In this document: positions 7,867-15,181 of the stretch, in pieces
Layout: each line of letters opens with the position of its first letter
Numbering within the stretch: position 1 is the first letter of the stretch
Source of the DNA: JAIUNP01 sp020161975
GTDB taxonomy: Bacteria; Pseudomonadota; Alphaproteobacteria; Rhizobiales; Beijerinckiaceae
Length of the DNA: 48,175 nucleotides
Assembly: GCA_036745275.1 (NCBI GenBank)
Contig: DAIOGK010000025.1
Location: 1-48,175 of the forward strand
Reading direction: 5' to 3'
Program-made: the position numbers and the translations under genes
Notes under the pieces: model-generated
The model's input: the letters and a program-made list of their open reading frames with translations, nothing else
What the model was told of the DNA's origin: nothing
The model's database searches: none

Positions 7867-9021
7867 ATGGGGGTTCCTGTGGCTAGCGAAAACACGTCCG
7901 ATCCGGTCCGTCACACCCCGCTCCATGCGACGCATGTCGCTGCCGGCGCCCGCATGGTGCCGTTCGCCGGTTATGACATGCCGGTGCAGTATCCGACCGG
8001 CATCATGGCCGAGCACAAGTGGACCCGCGAGAACGCTGGCCTGTTTGATGTCTCGCATATGGGGCAGTTGTTTCTGATCGGCGGGGACCATGCGACGGTT
8101 GCCGCTGCCGTGGAAGCGCTGTGCCCGGCGGATATTCTCAATCTCAAGCCCGGAATGCAGCGCTATTCCCAGCTTCTGGCCGCAGATGGCGGCATTCTCG
8201 ACGATCTGATGATCACCCGGCCCACTGATCCTGCCGAGGATGGTGTGCTGATGCTGGTCGTCAATGCCGGGTGCAAGGAACAGGACATTGCCCATATCGC
8301 GGCGAACTTGCCGGGCAATGTCCGGATGCTTCGCGCCGATCACCGCGCGCTGGTTGCCCTTCAGGGGCCGAAGGCGGCGGAGGTGCTGGCCGCGCATTGC
8401 CCCGGCGTTGTCGATCTGCCGTTCATGGGCGCGCTCACCACCACCTTCGATGGTGTGCCTGTGCATGTTTCGCGCTCCGGCTATACGGGCGAGGATGGCT
8501 TTGAGATTTCCGTGCATGAAAGGCAGGTGGCCCGTTTGTGGGACACGCTGTGTCTCAGCCCGGCGGTCAAGCCCATCGGTCTCGGCGCCCGCGATTCGCT
8601 GCGACTGGAGGCGGGGCTCTGCCTCTACGGGCACGATATCGACACCACCACCTCGCCGGTCGAAGCCGCGCTGGTCTGGTCGGTGCAGAAGCGCCGCCGC
8701 CTTGAAGGCGGCTTTCCCGGCGCTGCACGCATCCAGAAAGAACTCGCTGACGGTACGACGCGGCTGCGCGTCGGCATTCTGCCTGAGGGGCGCCTGCCGG
8801 CGCGCGAGGGCGCTGAAATCCAGGTTGATGGCCGGAAGATCGGTGTTGTTACCTCGGGCGGCTTCGGTCCCACCCTGAATGCGCCGGTTGCGATGGGCTA
8901 TGTCGAGAGCGCTTTTTCCGCGCCCGGCACCGACGTCACGCTGATCGTCCGCGACAAGCCTCTGCCTGCAAAAATCGCCCCGATGCCGTTCGTCCCGAAC
9001 GGTTACATTCGCAAGAAATGA
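7867..9021 (+). CDS. gcvT: Aminomethyltransferase (glycine cleavage T protein)
   Basis: T protein of 384 residues that transfers the methylene carbon from the aminomethyl-lipoyl arm of GcvH to tetrahydrofolate, releasing ammonia. Visible family features include RMVPFAGYDMPVQYPTG near the N-terminus, HKWTRENAGLFDVSHMGQ, the SGYTGEDGFEI folate-binding stretch and GLGARDSLRLEAGLCLYGHD. The ATG at 7867 has little ribosome-binding sequence; a GTG four codons later (7879) has GGGGG six bases upstream and may be the real start. It is the first gene after the riboswitch. Confidence 0.96.
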   Translation: MGVPVASENTSDPVRHTPLHATHVAAGARMVPFAGYDMPVQYPTGIMAEHKWTRENAGLFDVSHMGQLFLIGGDHATVAAAVEALCPADILNLKPGMQRYSQLLAADGGILDDLMITRPTDPAEDGVLMLVVNAGCKEQDIAHIAANLPGNVRMLRADHRALVALQGPKAAEVLAAHCPGVVDLPFMGALTTTFDGVPVHVSRSGYTGEDGFEISVHERQVARLWDTLCLSPAVKPIGLGARDSLRLEAGLCLYGHDIDTTTSPVEAALVWSVQKRRRLEGGFPGAARIQKELADGTTRLRVGILPEGRLPAREGAEIQVDGRKIGVVTSGGFGPTLNAPVAMGYVESAFSAPGTDVTLIVRDKPLPAKIAPMPFVPNGYIRKK

Positions 9022-9043
9022 CCCTTTTCCCGGAGAAAACCCC

Positions 9044-9418
9044 ATGACCATCCGCTATTCCAAGGACCACGAATACATCCGCGTCGAAGGCGACATCGGC
9101 GTTGTCGGCATTTCGGACTATGCCCAGCAGCAGCTTGGCGACGTGGTGTTCGTTGATCTCCCGGCCGTCGGCAAGGCGGTGAAGGCCGGCGGCGAGGCGG
9201 CTGTTGTCGAGAGCGTCAAGGCTGCGAGCGAAGTCTATGCGCCGGTTTCGGGCGAGGTGGTCGAAGTCAACACGGCGGTGGCTGACAACCCCGGCCTGGT
9301 GAACGAGGATTCCGCCGGCGCCGGCTGGTTCCTCAAGATCCGCCTCAGCGACAGGGCGGAACTCGACAAGTTGATGAGCGAGGCCGAATACGCCGAATTC
9401 CTCAAGTCGGTGGGATAA
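9044..9418 (+). CDS. gcvH: Glycine cleavage system H protein
   Basis: Lipoyl carrier of 124 residues that shuttles the aminomethyl group between the P and T proteins. The lipoylation lysine is K59 in VESVKAASEVYAPVSGEV. The N-terminal YSKDHEYIRVEG and the C-terminal NEDSAGAGWFLKI stretch are family hallmarks. A CCGGAGAAAACCCC sequence gives the ribosome-binding site. It lies 22 bases after gcvT and six bases before gcvPA. Confidence 0.97.
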   Translation: MTIRYSKDHEYIRVEGDIGVVGISDYAQQQLGDVVFVDLPAVGKAVKAGGEAAVVESVKAASEVYAPVSGEVVEVNTAVADNPGLVNEDSAGAGWFLKIRLSDRAELDKLMSEAEYAEFLKSVG

Positions 9419-9424
9419 CCCTTC

Positions 9425-10762
9425 ATGCGCTATCTGCCCCTCTCCCCCGCCGACCGCGAGGCGATGCTTGCGAAAATCGGCGTTGCCTCAGTGGACGCCC
9501 TGTTCGCCGATATTCCTGCAGCCAAGCGCCTGAAGGGCCTCGTCGACCTGCCGAGGGCGAAGGGCGAACTGGAGGTGGAGCGCGAACTGTCCGCGCTCGC
9601 TGGCCAGAACATCCCGGCGTCGTCGGTGCCGTTTTTCGTGGGGGCAGGGGCCTACAAGCATCACGTTCCGGCGACGGTGGATCATCTGATCCAGCGTTCC
9701 GAGTTCCTGACAAGCTACACGCCGTATCAGCCGGAAATCGCGCAAGGCACATTGCAGTATCTGTTCGAGTTCCAGACGCAGGTGGCGCGCCTTACCGGCA
9801 TGGATGTTGCCAACGCCTCGATGTATGACGGCTCCACCGGCACAGGTGAAGCTGTGTTGATGGCGCACCGCATCACGAAGCGCCGTAAGGCGGTGCTCTC
9901 GGGCGGGCTGCATCCGCACTATGCCGATGTCGTGCGCACTCTGTCGGATATGGCCGGCGATACGGTCGCGTCACTGCCGCCCGATGTGACCGCGACGGAG
10001 GATCTGGTTGCCGCCATTGACGAAACCGTCTCCTGCGTCGTGGTGCAGACCCCGGATGTGTTCGGCAATCTGCGCGACTTGCGCAAGATCTCGGCGGCCT
10101 GCAAGGCGAAGGGCGCGCTGCTCATCGCCGTGTTCACGGAAGTGATCTCGCTCGGCCTCGTGGAATCGCCCGGCGCGCAGGGCGCGGATATCGTCGTCGG
10201 CGAGGGGCAGTCGATCGGCAACGGGCTGAACTTCGGCGGGCCATATGTCGGCCTCTTTGCCACCCGCCAGCAATATGTTCGGCAGATGCCGGGTCGCCTG
10301 TGCGGCGAAACGGTCGATTCGAACGGCAATCGCGGCTTCGTGCTCACGCTTTCGACGCGCGAGCAGCACATCCGCCGCGAGAAGGCGACCTCGAACATCT
10401 GCACCAACTCCGGCCTCTGCACGCTGGCCTTCACCATCCACATGTCGCTGCTGGGGCAGGCTGGGCTGACACGCCTTGCCGAGGTGAATCATGCCAACGC
10501 CTGCCTTCTGGCCGACGCGCTGGAGGCCGCAGGCATCAAGGTGCTGACCAAGGCCTTCTTCAACGAGTTCACCGTGGAATTGCCGGTGAGCGCCGCGAAA
10601 GTGGTGGAAAAGCTGACGAAAAAGAGAATCCTCGCTGGTGTCCCCGTCTCGCGCCTGCTGCCGGGCAAGGGCCTCGACAACCAGCTCATCATTGCCTCGA
10701 CCGAGGTGAACACGGACGAAGACCGCACCGCGCTGGTTGCGGCCCTGAAGGGAGCCCTGTGA
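9425..10762 (+). CDS. gcvPA: Glycine dehydrogenase (decarboxylating) subunit 1
   Basis: N-terminal half of the P protein as a separate polypeptide, 445 residues. With GcvPB it forms the PLP-dependent enzyme that decarboxylates glycine and loads the aminomethyl group on GcvH. Family sequences seen include FVGAGAYKHHVPATVDHLIQ, YTPYQPEIAQGTLQYLFEF, the YDGSTGTGEA loop and GQSIGNGLNFGGPYVGLFAT. The PLP lysine is on the partner subunit. Its stop shares one base with the gcvPB start. Confidence 0.96.
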   Translation: MRYLPLSPADREAMLAKIGVASVDALFADIPAAKRLKGLVDLPRAKGELEVERELSALAGQNIPASSVPFFVGAGAYKHHVPATVDHLIQRSEFLTSYTPYQPEIAQGTLQYLFEFQTQVARLTGMDVANASMYDGSTGTGEAVLMAHRITKRRKAVLSGGLHPHYADVVRTLSDMAGDTVASLPPDVTATEDLVAAIDETVSCVVVQTPDVFGNLRDLRKISAACKAKGALLIAVFTEVISLGLVESPGAQGADIVVGEGQSIGNGLNFGGPYVGLFATRQQYVRQMPGRLCGETVDSNGNRGFVLTLSTREQHIRREKATSNICTNSGLCTLAFTIHMSLLGQAGLTRLAEVNHANACLLADALEAAGIKVLTKAFFNEFTVELPVSAAKVVEKLTKKRILAGVPVSRLLPGKGLDNQLIIASTEVNTDEDRTALVAALKGAL

Positions 10763-12318
10763 TGCTGAACAATCAGGGACGCCCCACGGGCGCTGTTGCG
10801 GCCACGGCCGGCGAACACCGAACTTTCACCGGCAACAAGGCCTTGCAGCAGCAGGAAGCCCTGCTGTTCGAGATTGGCCGGCTGGAGACCACCGGCGTTG
10901 ATGTGCCGGCTCCGGCTAAGGTGAAATCGCGCCTTGGCGGCCAGCAGCGCAAGGAGGCTATCGGCCTGCCGGGTCTCTCCGAGCCGGAAGCGATGCGCCA
11001 TTATGTGCGCCTGTCGCAGAAGAATTTCGGCATCGATACCGGGCTTTTCCCGCTTGGTTCCTGCACGATGAAGCATAACCCGCGCTTGAACGAAAAGATG
11101 GCGCGGCTGCCCGGTTTTGCCGATGTGCATCCGCTTCAGCCGCAATCGACGGTGCAGGGTGCGATCCGCCTGATGGAACAGCTCAGCGACTGGTTGATGA
11201 CGCTGACTGGAATGCCGGCGGTGGCGCTGTCGCCCAAGGCAGGCGCCCATGGCGAGCTTGCCGGGATGATGGCGATCAAGGCCGCGATTGAAGCCAAGGG
11301 TGAAGGCAAGACCCGCACCGTGGTGCTGGTGCCTGAATCCGCCCATGGCACCAACCCGGCCACCGCCGCACTGATCGGCTTTTCGGTGAAGACCGTTCCT
11401 GCCGGTGAGGATGGAACCGTCCATGTCGAGGCGGTCAAGGCGCTGCTCGGCCCGGATATCGCGGCGATCATGCTGACCAACCCCAACACCTGCGGCCTGT
11501 TCGAACCGCAGATCGTCGAGATCGCGGCTGCAATCCACGAGGCCGGCGCCTATTTCTACTGTGACGGCGCGAATTTCAACGCCATCGTCGGCAAGACGCG
11601 CCCCGGCGATCTCGGCGTCGATGCCATGCACATCAACCTGCACAAGACCTTCTCAACCCCCCATGGCGGTGGCGGGCCGGGTGCAGGACCGGTCGTGCTG
11701 TCCGAGCGGCTTTCGCCCTTCGCGCCGGTGCCCTTCATCCGCCGCAAGGGCGAAAAGCTGGAAATCGTGGAACAAACCAAGGGTTCAAAGGCCTTTGGTC
11801 GCGTCACGGCTTTCCATGGCCAGATGGGCATGTATGTCCGCGCGCTCGCCTATATGCTCTCCCATGGCGCCGATGGCCTGAAGCAGGCGAGCGAGGATGC
11901 TGTCCTCAACGCCAATTATATCAAAGCGGGACTGGCCGACCTGATGTCCCAGCCCTTCGGCGACCGGCCCTGTATGCACGAGGCGCTGTTCGACGACACC
12001 TGGCTGAAGGGCACAGGCGTTACCACGCTCGATTTCGCCAAGGCGATGATCGACGAGGGGTATCACCCGATGACCATGTACTTCCCGCTGGTGGTGCATG
12101 GCGCGATGCTGATCGAGCCGACCGAATCGGAAAGCCGCGCCTCGCTCGACCTCTTCATCATGGCGATGCGAGATCTTGCCCAAGCGGCATTGCGCGGCGA
12201 GACGGGCCGCTTCTCGGGGGCCCCCTATCACGCGCCCGTGGGTCGCATGGATGAGACCCGTGCCGCCCGGAACCCGGTTCTCAAGTGGACCGCGCCAAAG
12301 GCGCTCGCAGCCGAGTAA
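10762..12318 (+). CDS. gcvPB: Glycine dehydrogenase (decarboxylating) subunit 2
   Basis: C-terminal, PLP-binding half of the P protein, 518 residues. The PLP lysine is K295 in INLHKTFSTPHGGGGPG. Other family features are GLFPLGSCTMKHNPRLNEKM, PESAHGTNPATAAL and TNPNTCGLFE. The ATG overlaps the gcvPA stop (TGATG), so the two halves are translationally coupled and made in equal amounts. The open frame extends far upstream inside gcvPA, but only the ATG at 10762 starts homologous sequence (MLNNQGRPTG). It ends 65 bases before a strong terminator. Confidence 0.96.
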   Translation: MLNNQGRPTGAVAATAGEHRTFTGNKALQQQEALLFEIGRLETTGVDVPAPAKVKSRLGGQQRKEAIGLPGLSEPEAMRHYVRLSQKNFGIDTGLFPLGSCTMKHNPRLNEKMARLPGFADVHPLQPQSTVQGAIRLMEQLSDWLMTLTGMPAVALSPKAGAHGELAGMMAIKAAIEAKGEGKTRTVVLVPESAHGTNPATAALIGFSVKTVPAGEDGTVHVEAVKALLGPDIAAIMLTNPNTCGLFEPQIVEIAAAIHEAGAYFYCDGANFNAIVGKTRPGDLGVDAMHINLHKTFSTPHGGGGPGAGPVVLSERLSPFAPVPFIRRKGEKLEIVEQTKGSKAFGRVTAFHGQMGMYVRALAYMLSHGADGLKQASEDAVLNANYIKAGLADLMSQPFGDRPCMHEALFDDTWLKGTGVTTLDFAKAMIDEGYHPMTMYFPLVVHGAMLIEPTESESRASLDLFIMAMRDLAQAALRGETGRFSGAPYHAPVGRMDETRAARNPVLKWTAPKALAAE

Positions 12319-12333
12319 TACAACCTTCGGCCC

Positions 12334-12370
12334 CCCGTTCCGGGAACGCGCCAGCGGTGCTCGGAACGGG
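12334..12370 (+). repeat. Inverted repeat downstream of gcvPB
   Basis: CCCGTTCCG (12334-12342) and CGGAACGGG (12362-12370) are perfect inverted copies with a 19-base loop. No T-run follows, so it is probably an mRNA 3'-end stem lying just upstream of the true terminator at 12390. Confidence 0.5.
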
Positions 12371-12383
12371 CACCACCGACAAC

Positions 12384-12410
12384 AAAAAAGCCGCCCGGAG
12401 GCGGCTTTTT
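12384..12410. terminator. Bidirectional intrinsic terminator between gcvPB and atpF
   Basis: GCCGCC (12390-12395), loop CGGA, GGCGGC (12400-12405), flanked by six A on the left and five T on the right. It can terminate the plus-strand gcv operon and the minus-strand atp operon, which converge here. Confidence 0.9.
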
Positions 12411-12433
12411 CAATTTGGTATCACCAACACTGT

Positions 12434-12904
12434 TCAGTTCAGCTTGGCTTTGATCTCGCTCAGTGCCGAAGTGAACGCCTTCTCGGTGCTCGATGTCGCC
12501 GAGAGCAACTTGCCGGCGGCAAGGGTTGCAAGATCAGCGGCGGCGGAGCGGACATCAGCAGCAGCCTGCGCTTCCGCCTGGGCGATCTTGAGTTCCGCCT
12601 GCTTGGTGCGACGGGCCACGAAATCATCCAGCTTGGCGGCAGTCTCAGCCTTAAGGCGCTCGGCCTCGGCCTTGGCGGAGGCAATGATGTCCTCTGCATC
12701 CTTGGCGGCCTGTGCCTTCTTGGCCTCGAACGAAGCCAGCAGCGCCTGCGCTTCCTCGCGGAGGCGGCGGGCCTCGTTGAGTTCAGCCGAAATGCGCTCG
12801 CCACGGGCATCGATGCCCTTGAGCAGGATCTTGTGGCCGCCGGTGTACACCACCACGCCGATGAAGATCAGAAAGCCGACGGCAACCCAAAGGGTATCAG
12901 TCAT
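12434..12904 (-). CDS. atpF: ATP synthase F0 subunit b
   Basis: Subunit b, 156 residues: one N-terminal transmembrane helix (about 5-25, LWVAVGFLIFIGVVVYTGG) and a long alanine/lysine/glutamate-rich coiled coil that forms the peripheral stalk holding the F1 head. It is the last gene of the operon, 11 bases after the b' gene. The order a-c-b'-b is that of photosynthetic and other alphaproteobacteria that carry two different b-type subunits. Confidence 0.95.
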   Translation of the reverse strand: MTDTLWVAVGFLIFIGVVVYTGGHKILLKGIDARGERISAELNEARRLREEAQALLASFEAKKAQAAKDAEDIIASAKAEAERLKAETAAKLDDFVARRTKQAELKIAQAEAQAAADVRSAAADLATLAAGKLLSATSSTEKAFTSALSEIKAKLN

Positions 12905-12915
12905 GTCCGGTCTCC

Positions 12916-13461
12916 TTACTTCTTGGCGAGCGCGCCGAGCGCGCTGGCGACATCGGCAGCCTTTGGAGCTGCACCGCCAAGACGTTCGACAATGGCAGAC
13001 GCCGCTTCCGAGGCAATGGACTCAACGTTCGCCATGGCTTTCGCCTTGGTGGCGTTGATGGTTTCCTCGGCCTTGGCAAGCCTGGCGGCGAGATCCGCTT
13101 CGACTGCGTGGCGCCGGGCGTCGCCTTCGCGGCTCACGGTGTCACGCGCGACGTGGGCGATGCCCTGGGCATCAGCCTTGGCCTTGGCGAGGCCCGCCTC
13201 GAACGCCGCATGGGCATCCTCGGCGGACTTCTGCGCGGCCGCAGCCTGTTGCAGATCGCTTTCGACCTTGGCGCGGCGATCCGCGATGATCCCGCCGACA
13301 CGCGGCAGCGCGACGCGGGACATCAGGATATAGGTCAGCCCGAAGGTGACCGCGAACCAGAACAACTGGCCGGGGAAGGTGGTCGCGTCAAACGGCGGGA
13401 AGGACCCGCCGGCTGCCGGCGCACCCGCCGCATGGGCAGCGCTGATGATCGAAAACGACAT
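12916..13461 (-). CDS. atpG: ATP synthase F0 subunit b'
   Basis: Second stalk subunit (b'), 181 residues. A short alanine/glycine/proline-rich N-terminus precedes FPPFDATTFPGQLFWFAVTFGLTYILMSRVALPRVGGII, the typical b' opening with a membrane helix at about 30-51; an alanine-rich coiled coil follows. It pairs with subunit b to make a heterodimeric stator. It lies between atpE and atpF. The name atpG is often used for b' in this group but means gamma elsewhere; atpX is a synonym. Confidence 0.93.
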   Translation of the reverse strand: MSFSIISAAHAAGAPAAGGSFPPFDATTFPGQLFWFAVTFGLTYILMSRVALPRVGGIIADRRAKVESDLQQAAAAQKSAEDAHAAFEAGLAKAKADAQGIAHVARDTVSREGDARRHAVEADLAARLAKAEETINATKAKAMANVESIASEAASAIVERLGGAAPKAADVASALGALAKK

Positions 13462-13483
13462 GGGAACGTCCTGTTGTGAGAGG

Positions 13484-13507
13484 GTAATCCGGGAAGGCCC
13501 GGATTAC
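13484..13507 (-). terminator. Perfect stem-loop across the atpE stop codon
   Basis: GTAATCCGGG (13484-13493) and CCCGGATTAC (13498-13507) form a ten-base-pair stem with a four-base loop; the atpE stop codon is inside it. No T-run follows on the minus strand. It may protect the 3' end of an atpE transcript or cause partial read-through into the b' and b genes. Confidence 0.6.
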
Positions 13508-13731
13508 TTCACGAAGAGCAGGATGAGCGCGACGACGAAGGCGAAAATGCCAAGACCTTCGGCGAGCGCCGCGCCGATGAACGCGCGGGCGAACTGGCCG
13601 TCAGCCGCCGACGGGTTGCGCAGGGCGCCCGAGAGGAAGTTGCCGAAAATGGTGCCCACGCCCATGGCGGCAAAGCCCATGCCGAGAGCAGTGAGACCAG
13701 CGCCGATGTACTTGGCTGCGACGGGATCCAT
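13504..13731 (-). CDS. atpE: ATP synthase F0 subunit c
   Basis: Proteolipid of 75 residues with two membrane helices; several copies form the rotor ring. Visible are the glycine-rich first helix (GAGLTALGMGFAAMGVGTIFG), the polar loop SGALRNPS and the second helix with the ion-binding carboxylate in FIGAALAEGLGIFAF (the glutamate of AEGLGI). A near-perfect ribosome-binding site, TAAGGAG, lies seven bases upstream of the ATG; this fits the high copy number needed. It lies between atpB and the b' gene. Confidence 0.97.
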   Translation of the reverse strand: MDPVAAKYIGAGLTALGMGFAAMGVGTIFGNFLSGALRNPSAADGQFARAFIGAALAEGLGIFAFVVALILLFVK

Positions 13732-13781
13732 GATGAACTCCTTAGGAAGAGAGAGTGGTCGTTGGGAAAAGGTGGGACGGA

Positions 13782-14540
13782 TCAGTGTCCCGGGTGAAGC
13801 GCGTCGTTGAGGTAGATGCAGGTCAGGATCGTGAAGACGAAGGCCTGCAAGCCAGCCACAAGGAACTCCAGTGCGGTCATCGCCACGATCATGAACATCG
13901 GCAGCACACCGACATAGATCATCCCGGCAGCCGAGAGCATGACGATGAAGCCCGCAAAGACCTTCAGCGCGATGTGACCCGCCAGCATGTTGGCGAAAAG
14001 ACGCATCGACAGCGAGATCGGGCGCGAAACGAACGAAATGACCTCAATCGGGACCAGCGCGATCAGCAGCGGCTTTGGCACGCCCGAGGGCACGAACAGG
14101 CCGAAGAAGTGGGTGCCATGCTTGACAACGCCATAGATGATAACCGTCAGGATGACGATCGAGGCCAGCGCGAAGGTGACGATAATGTGGCTCGTCACCG
14201 TGAAGGAGCCCGGGATCATGCCAACAAAGTTCGAGACCAGCACGAACATGAACAGCGAGAAGACGAGCGGGAAGAACTTGCGGCCCGACTTGCCCATTGT
14301 CGAATCCACCGTGTTCTCGATGAACTCGTAGAGCATTTCGGCCATTGCCTGAAGCCGCCCCGGAATGATCGACCGCCCGGCCGACCCCAGAACCATGATC
14401 GCCGTAATCACCGCGACGACGATGATCATGTAGAGCGAGGCATTGGTGAAGGAAATGTCATAGCCCGCAAGGCTCAGTTTCGCGATCGGATTGACCTCGA
14501 ACTGGTGGATCGGATCGATTACCGGCGCATTTCCTGCCAC
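13782..14540 (-). CDS. atpB: ATP synthase F0 subunit a
   Basis: Stator channel subunit of 252 residues that carries the two proton half-channels. The key arginine is in SLSMRLFANMLAGHIALKVF; other family features are PIHQFEVNPIAKL at the N-terminus, FPLVFSLFMFVLVSNFVGMIPGSF and the C-terminal LEFLVAGLQAFVFTILTCIYLND. Five to six hydrophobic helices are visible. It starts 49 bases after atpI ends. Confidence 0.97.
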   Translation of the reverse strand: MAGNAPVIDPIHQFEVNPIAKLSLAGYDISFTNASLYMIIVVAVITAIMVLGSAGRSIIPGRLQAMAEMLYEFIENTVDSTMGKSGRKFFPLVFSLFMFVLVSNFVGMIPGSFTVTSHIIVTFALASIVILTVIIYGVVKHGTHFFGLFVPSGVPKPLLIALVPIEVISFVSRPISLSMRLFANMLAGHIALKVFAGFIVMLSAAGMIYVGVLPMFMIVAMTALEFLVAGLQAFVFTILTCIYLNDALHPGH

Positions 14541-14589
14541 GTCTCAGCCCTCAGCCATGCCACCAACCGCCTCGGGTCGGCGCAAAATC

Positions 14590-14946
14590 TCAATCTTTCG
14601 ATGGTGGATTGCCCCCGGAAGGACGCACCGCCAGTTTGTAGACGTTCCAGAACCCGGCAGCGATGCCGAGCAGCAGGAACACCAGCAGAAACCAGGGGTC
14701 GGTTCCGGCCCACTTGTCGATCTGCCAGCCCAGAAGACCACCGACGGCAATCGCCGACGCAAGTTCGGAAGCGACCCGAAAGCCAACCCCCATTGCCTTG
14801 CCCGTGCCACTGTCCGCTCCCTCGCGGGCGCTTCGTGCGGCTTCTTCGGTGTCCTGACGCTTCACGTCAAGCGCTTTCGTGAGCGCTTCGAGCCGTCTTT
14901 TCAACGCCTCGTCGTCGCCCGGTCGGTTTTCTTCGGTCGATCCCAT
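14590..14946 (-). CDS. atpI: ATP synthase protein I (AtpI)
   Basis: A protein of 118 residues: a charged, coiled N-terminal half (about 1-50) and two membrane helices (about 62-80 and 88-107, with the linker QIDKWAGTDPW). AtpI is an assembly helper for the c ring and is not part of the finished enzyme. The ATG at 14946 is preceded by AGAGGT. An in-frame ATG at 15033 would add 29 residues that do not look like the family and would begin almost at the predicted transcript start. First gene of the F0 operon. Confidence 0.9.
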   Translation of the reverse strand: MGSTEENRPGDDEALKRRLEALTKALDVKRQDTEEAARSAREGADSGTGKAMGVGFRVASELASAIAVGGLLGWQIDKWAGTDPWFLLVFLLLGIAAGFWNVYKLAVRPSGGNPPSKD

Positions 14947-15051
14947 CGCTCTGACCTCTTCAAACGTCTCCGGAAGGCCCGTTCGGTCCCACGGAAACAC
15001 TCTTTGCGGCAAGCGACCGGACTGATCGTCCAACCCCTTGAAATCGGGCGC

Positions 15052-15080
15052 ACCATATTTTCGCCCTCAGCAGGTGTCAA
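15052..15080 (-). promoter_or_regulatory. Near-consensus promoter of the atp operon
   Basis: On the minus strand TTGACA (15080-15075) and TATGGT (15057-15052) are separated by exactly 17 bases. This gives a perfect -35 and a 4/6 -10 for a housekeeping sigma factor, with a transcription start near 15045 and a leader of about 100 bases before atpI. Confidence 0.75.
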
Positions 15081-15107
15081 GCGCGGTTGGGAAACTATAA
15101 GTCATTG

Positions 15108-15140
15108 AAAAAAAACAAAAAAGTATTGTCTTAGACCAAT
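15108..15140 (-). terminator. Possible terminator after smc
   Basis: On the minus strand ATTGGTC-TAA-GACAAT (15140-15125), a short stem with one bulge, is followed by T-runs of six and eight bases. It lies about 40 bases beyond the smc stop and just upstream of the atp promoter. The stem is weak, so the call is tentative. Confidence 0.4.
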
Positions 15141-15181
15141 GTTGCCACCGGGACGCAGCCGGGGCACGGGAAATTGGGGCG

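Noticed and set aside
10300..10761. Upstream extension of gcvPB to 672 codons
   Set aside because: It overlaps gcvPA out of frame; the conserved protein begins at the ATG at 10762.
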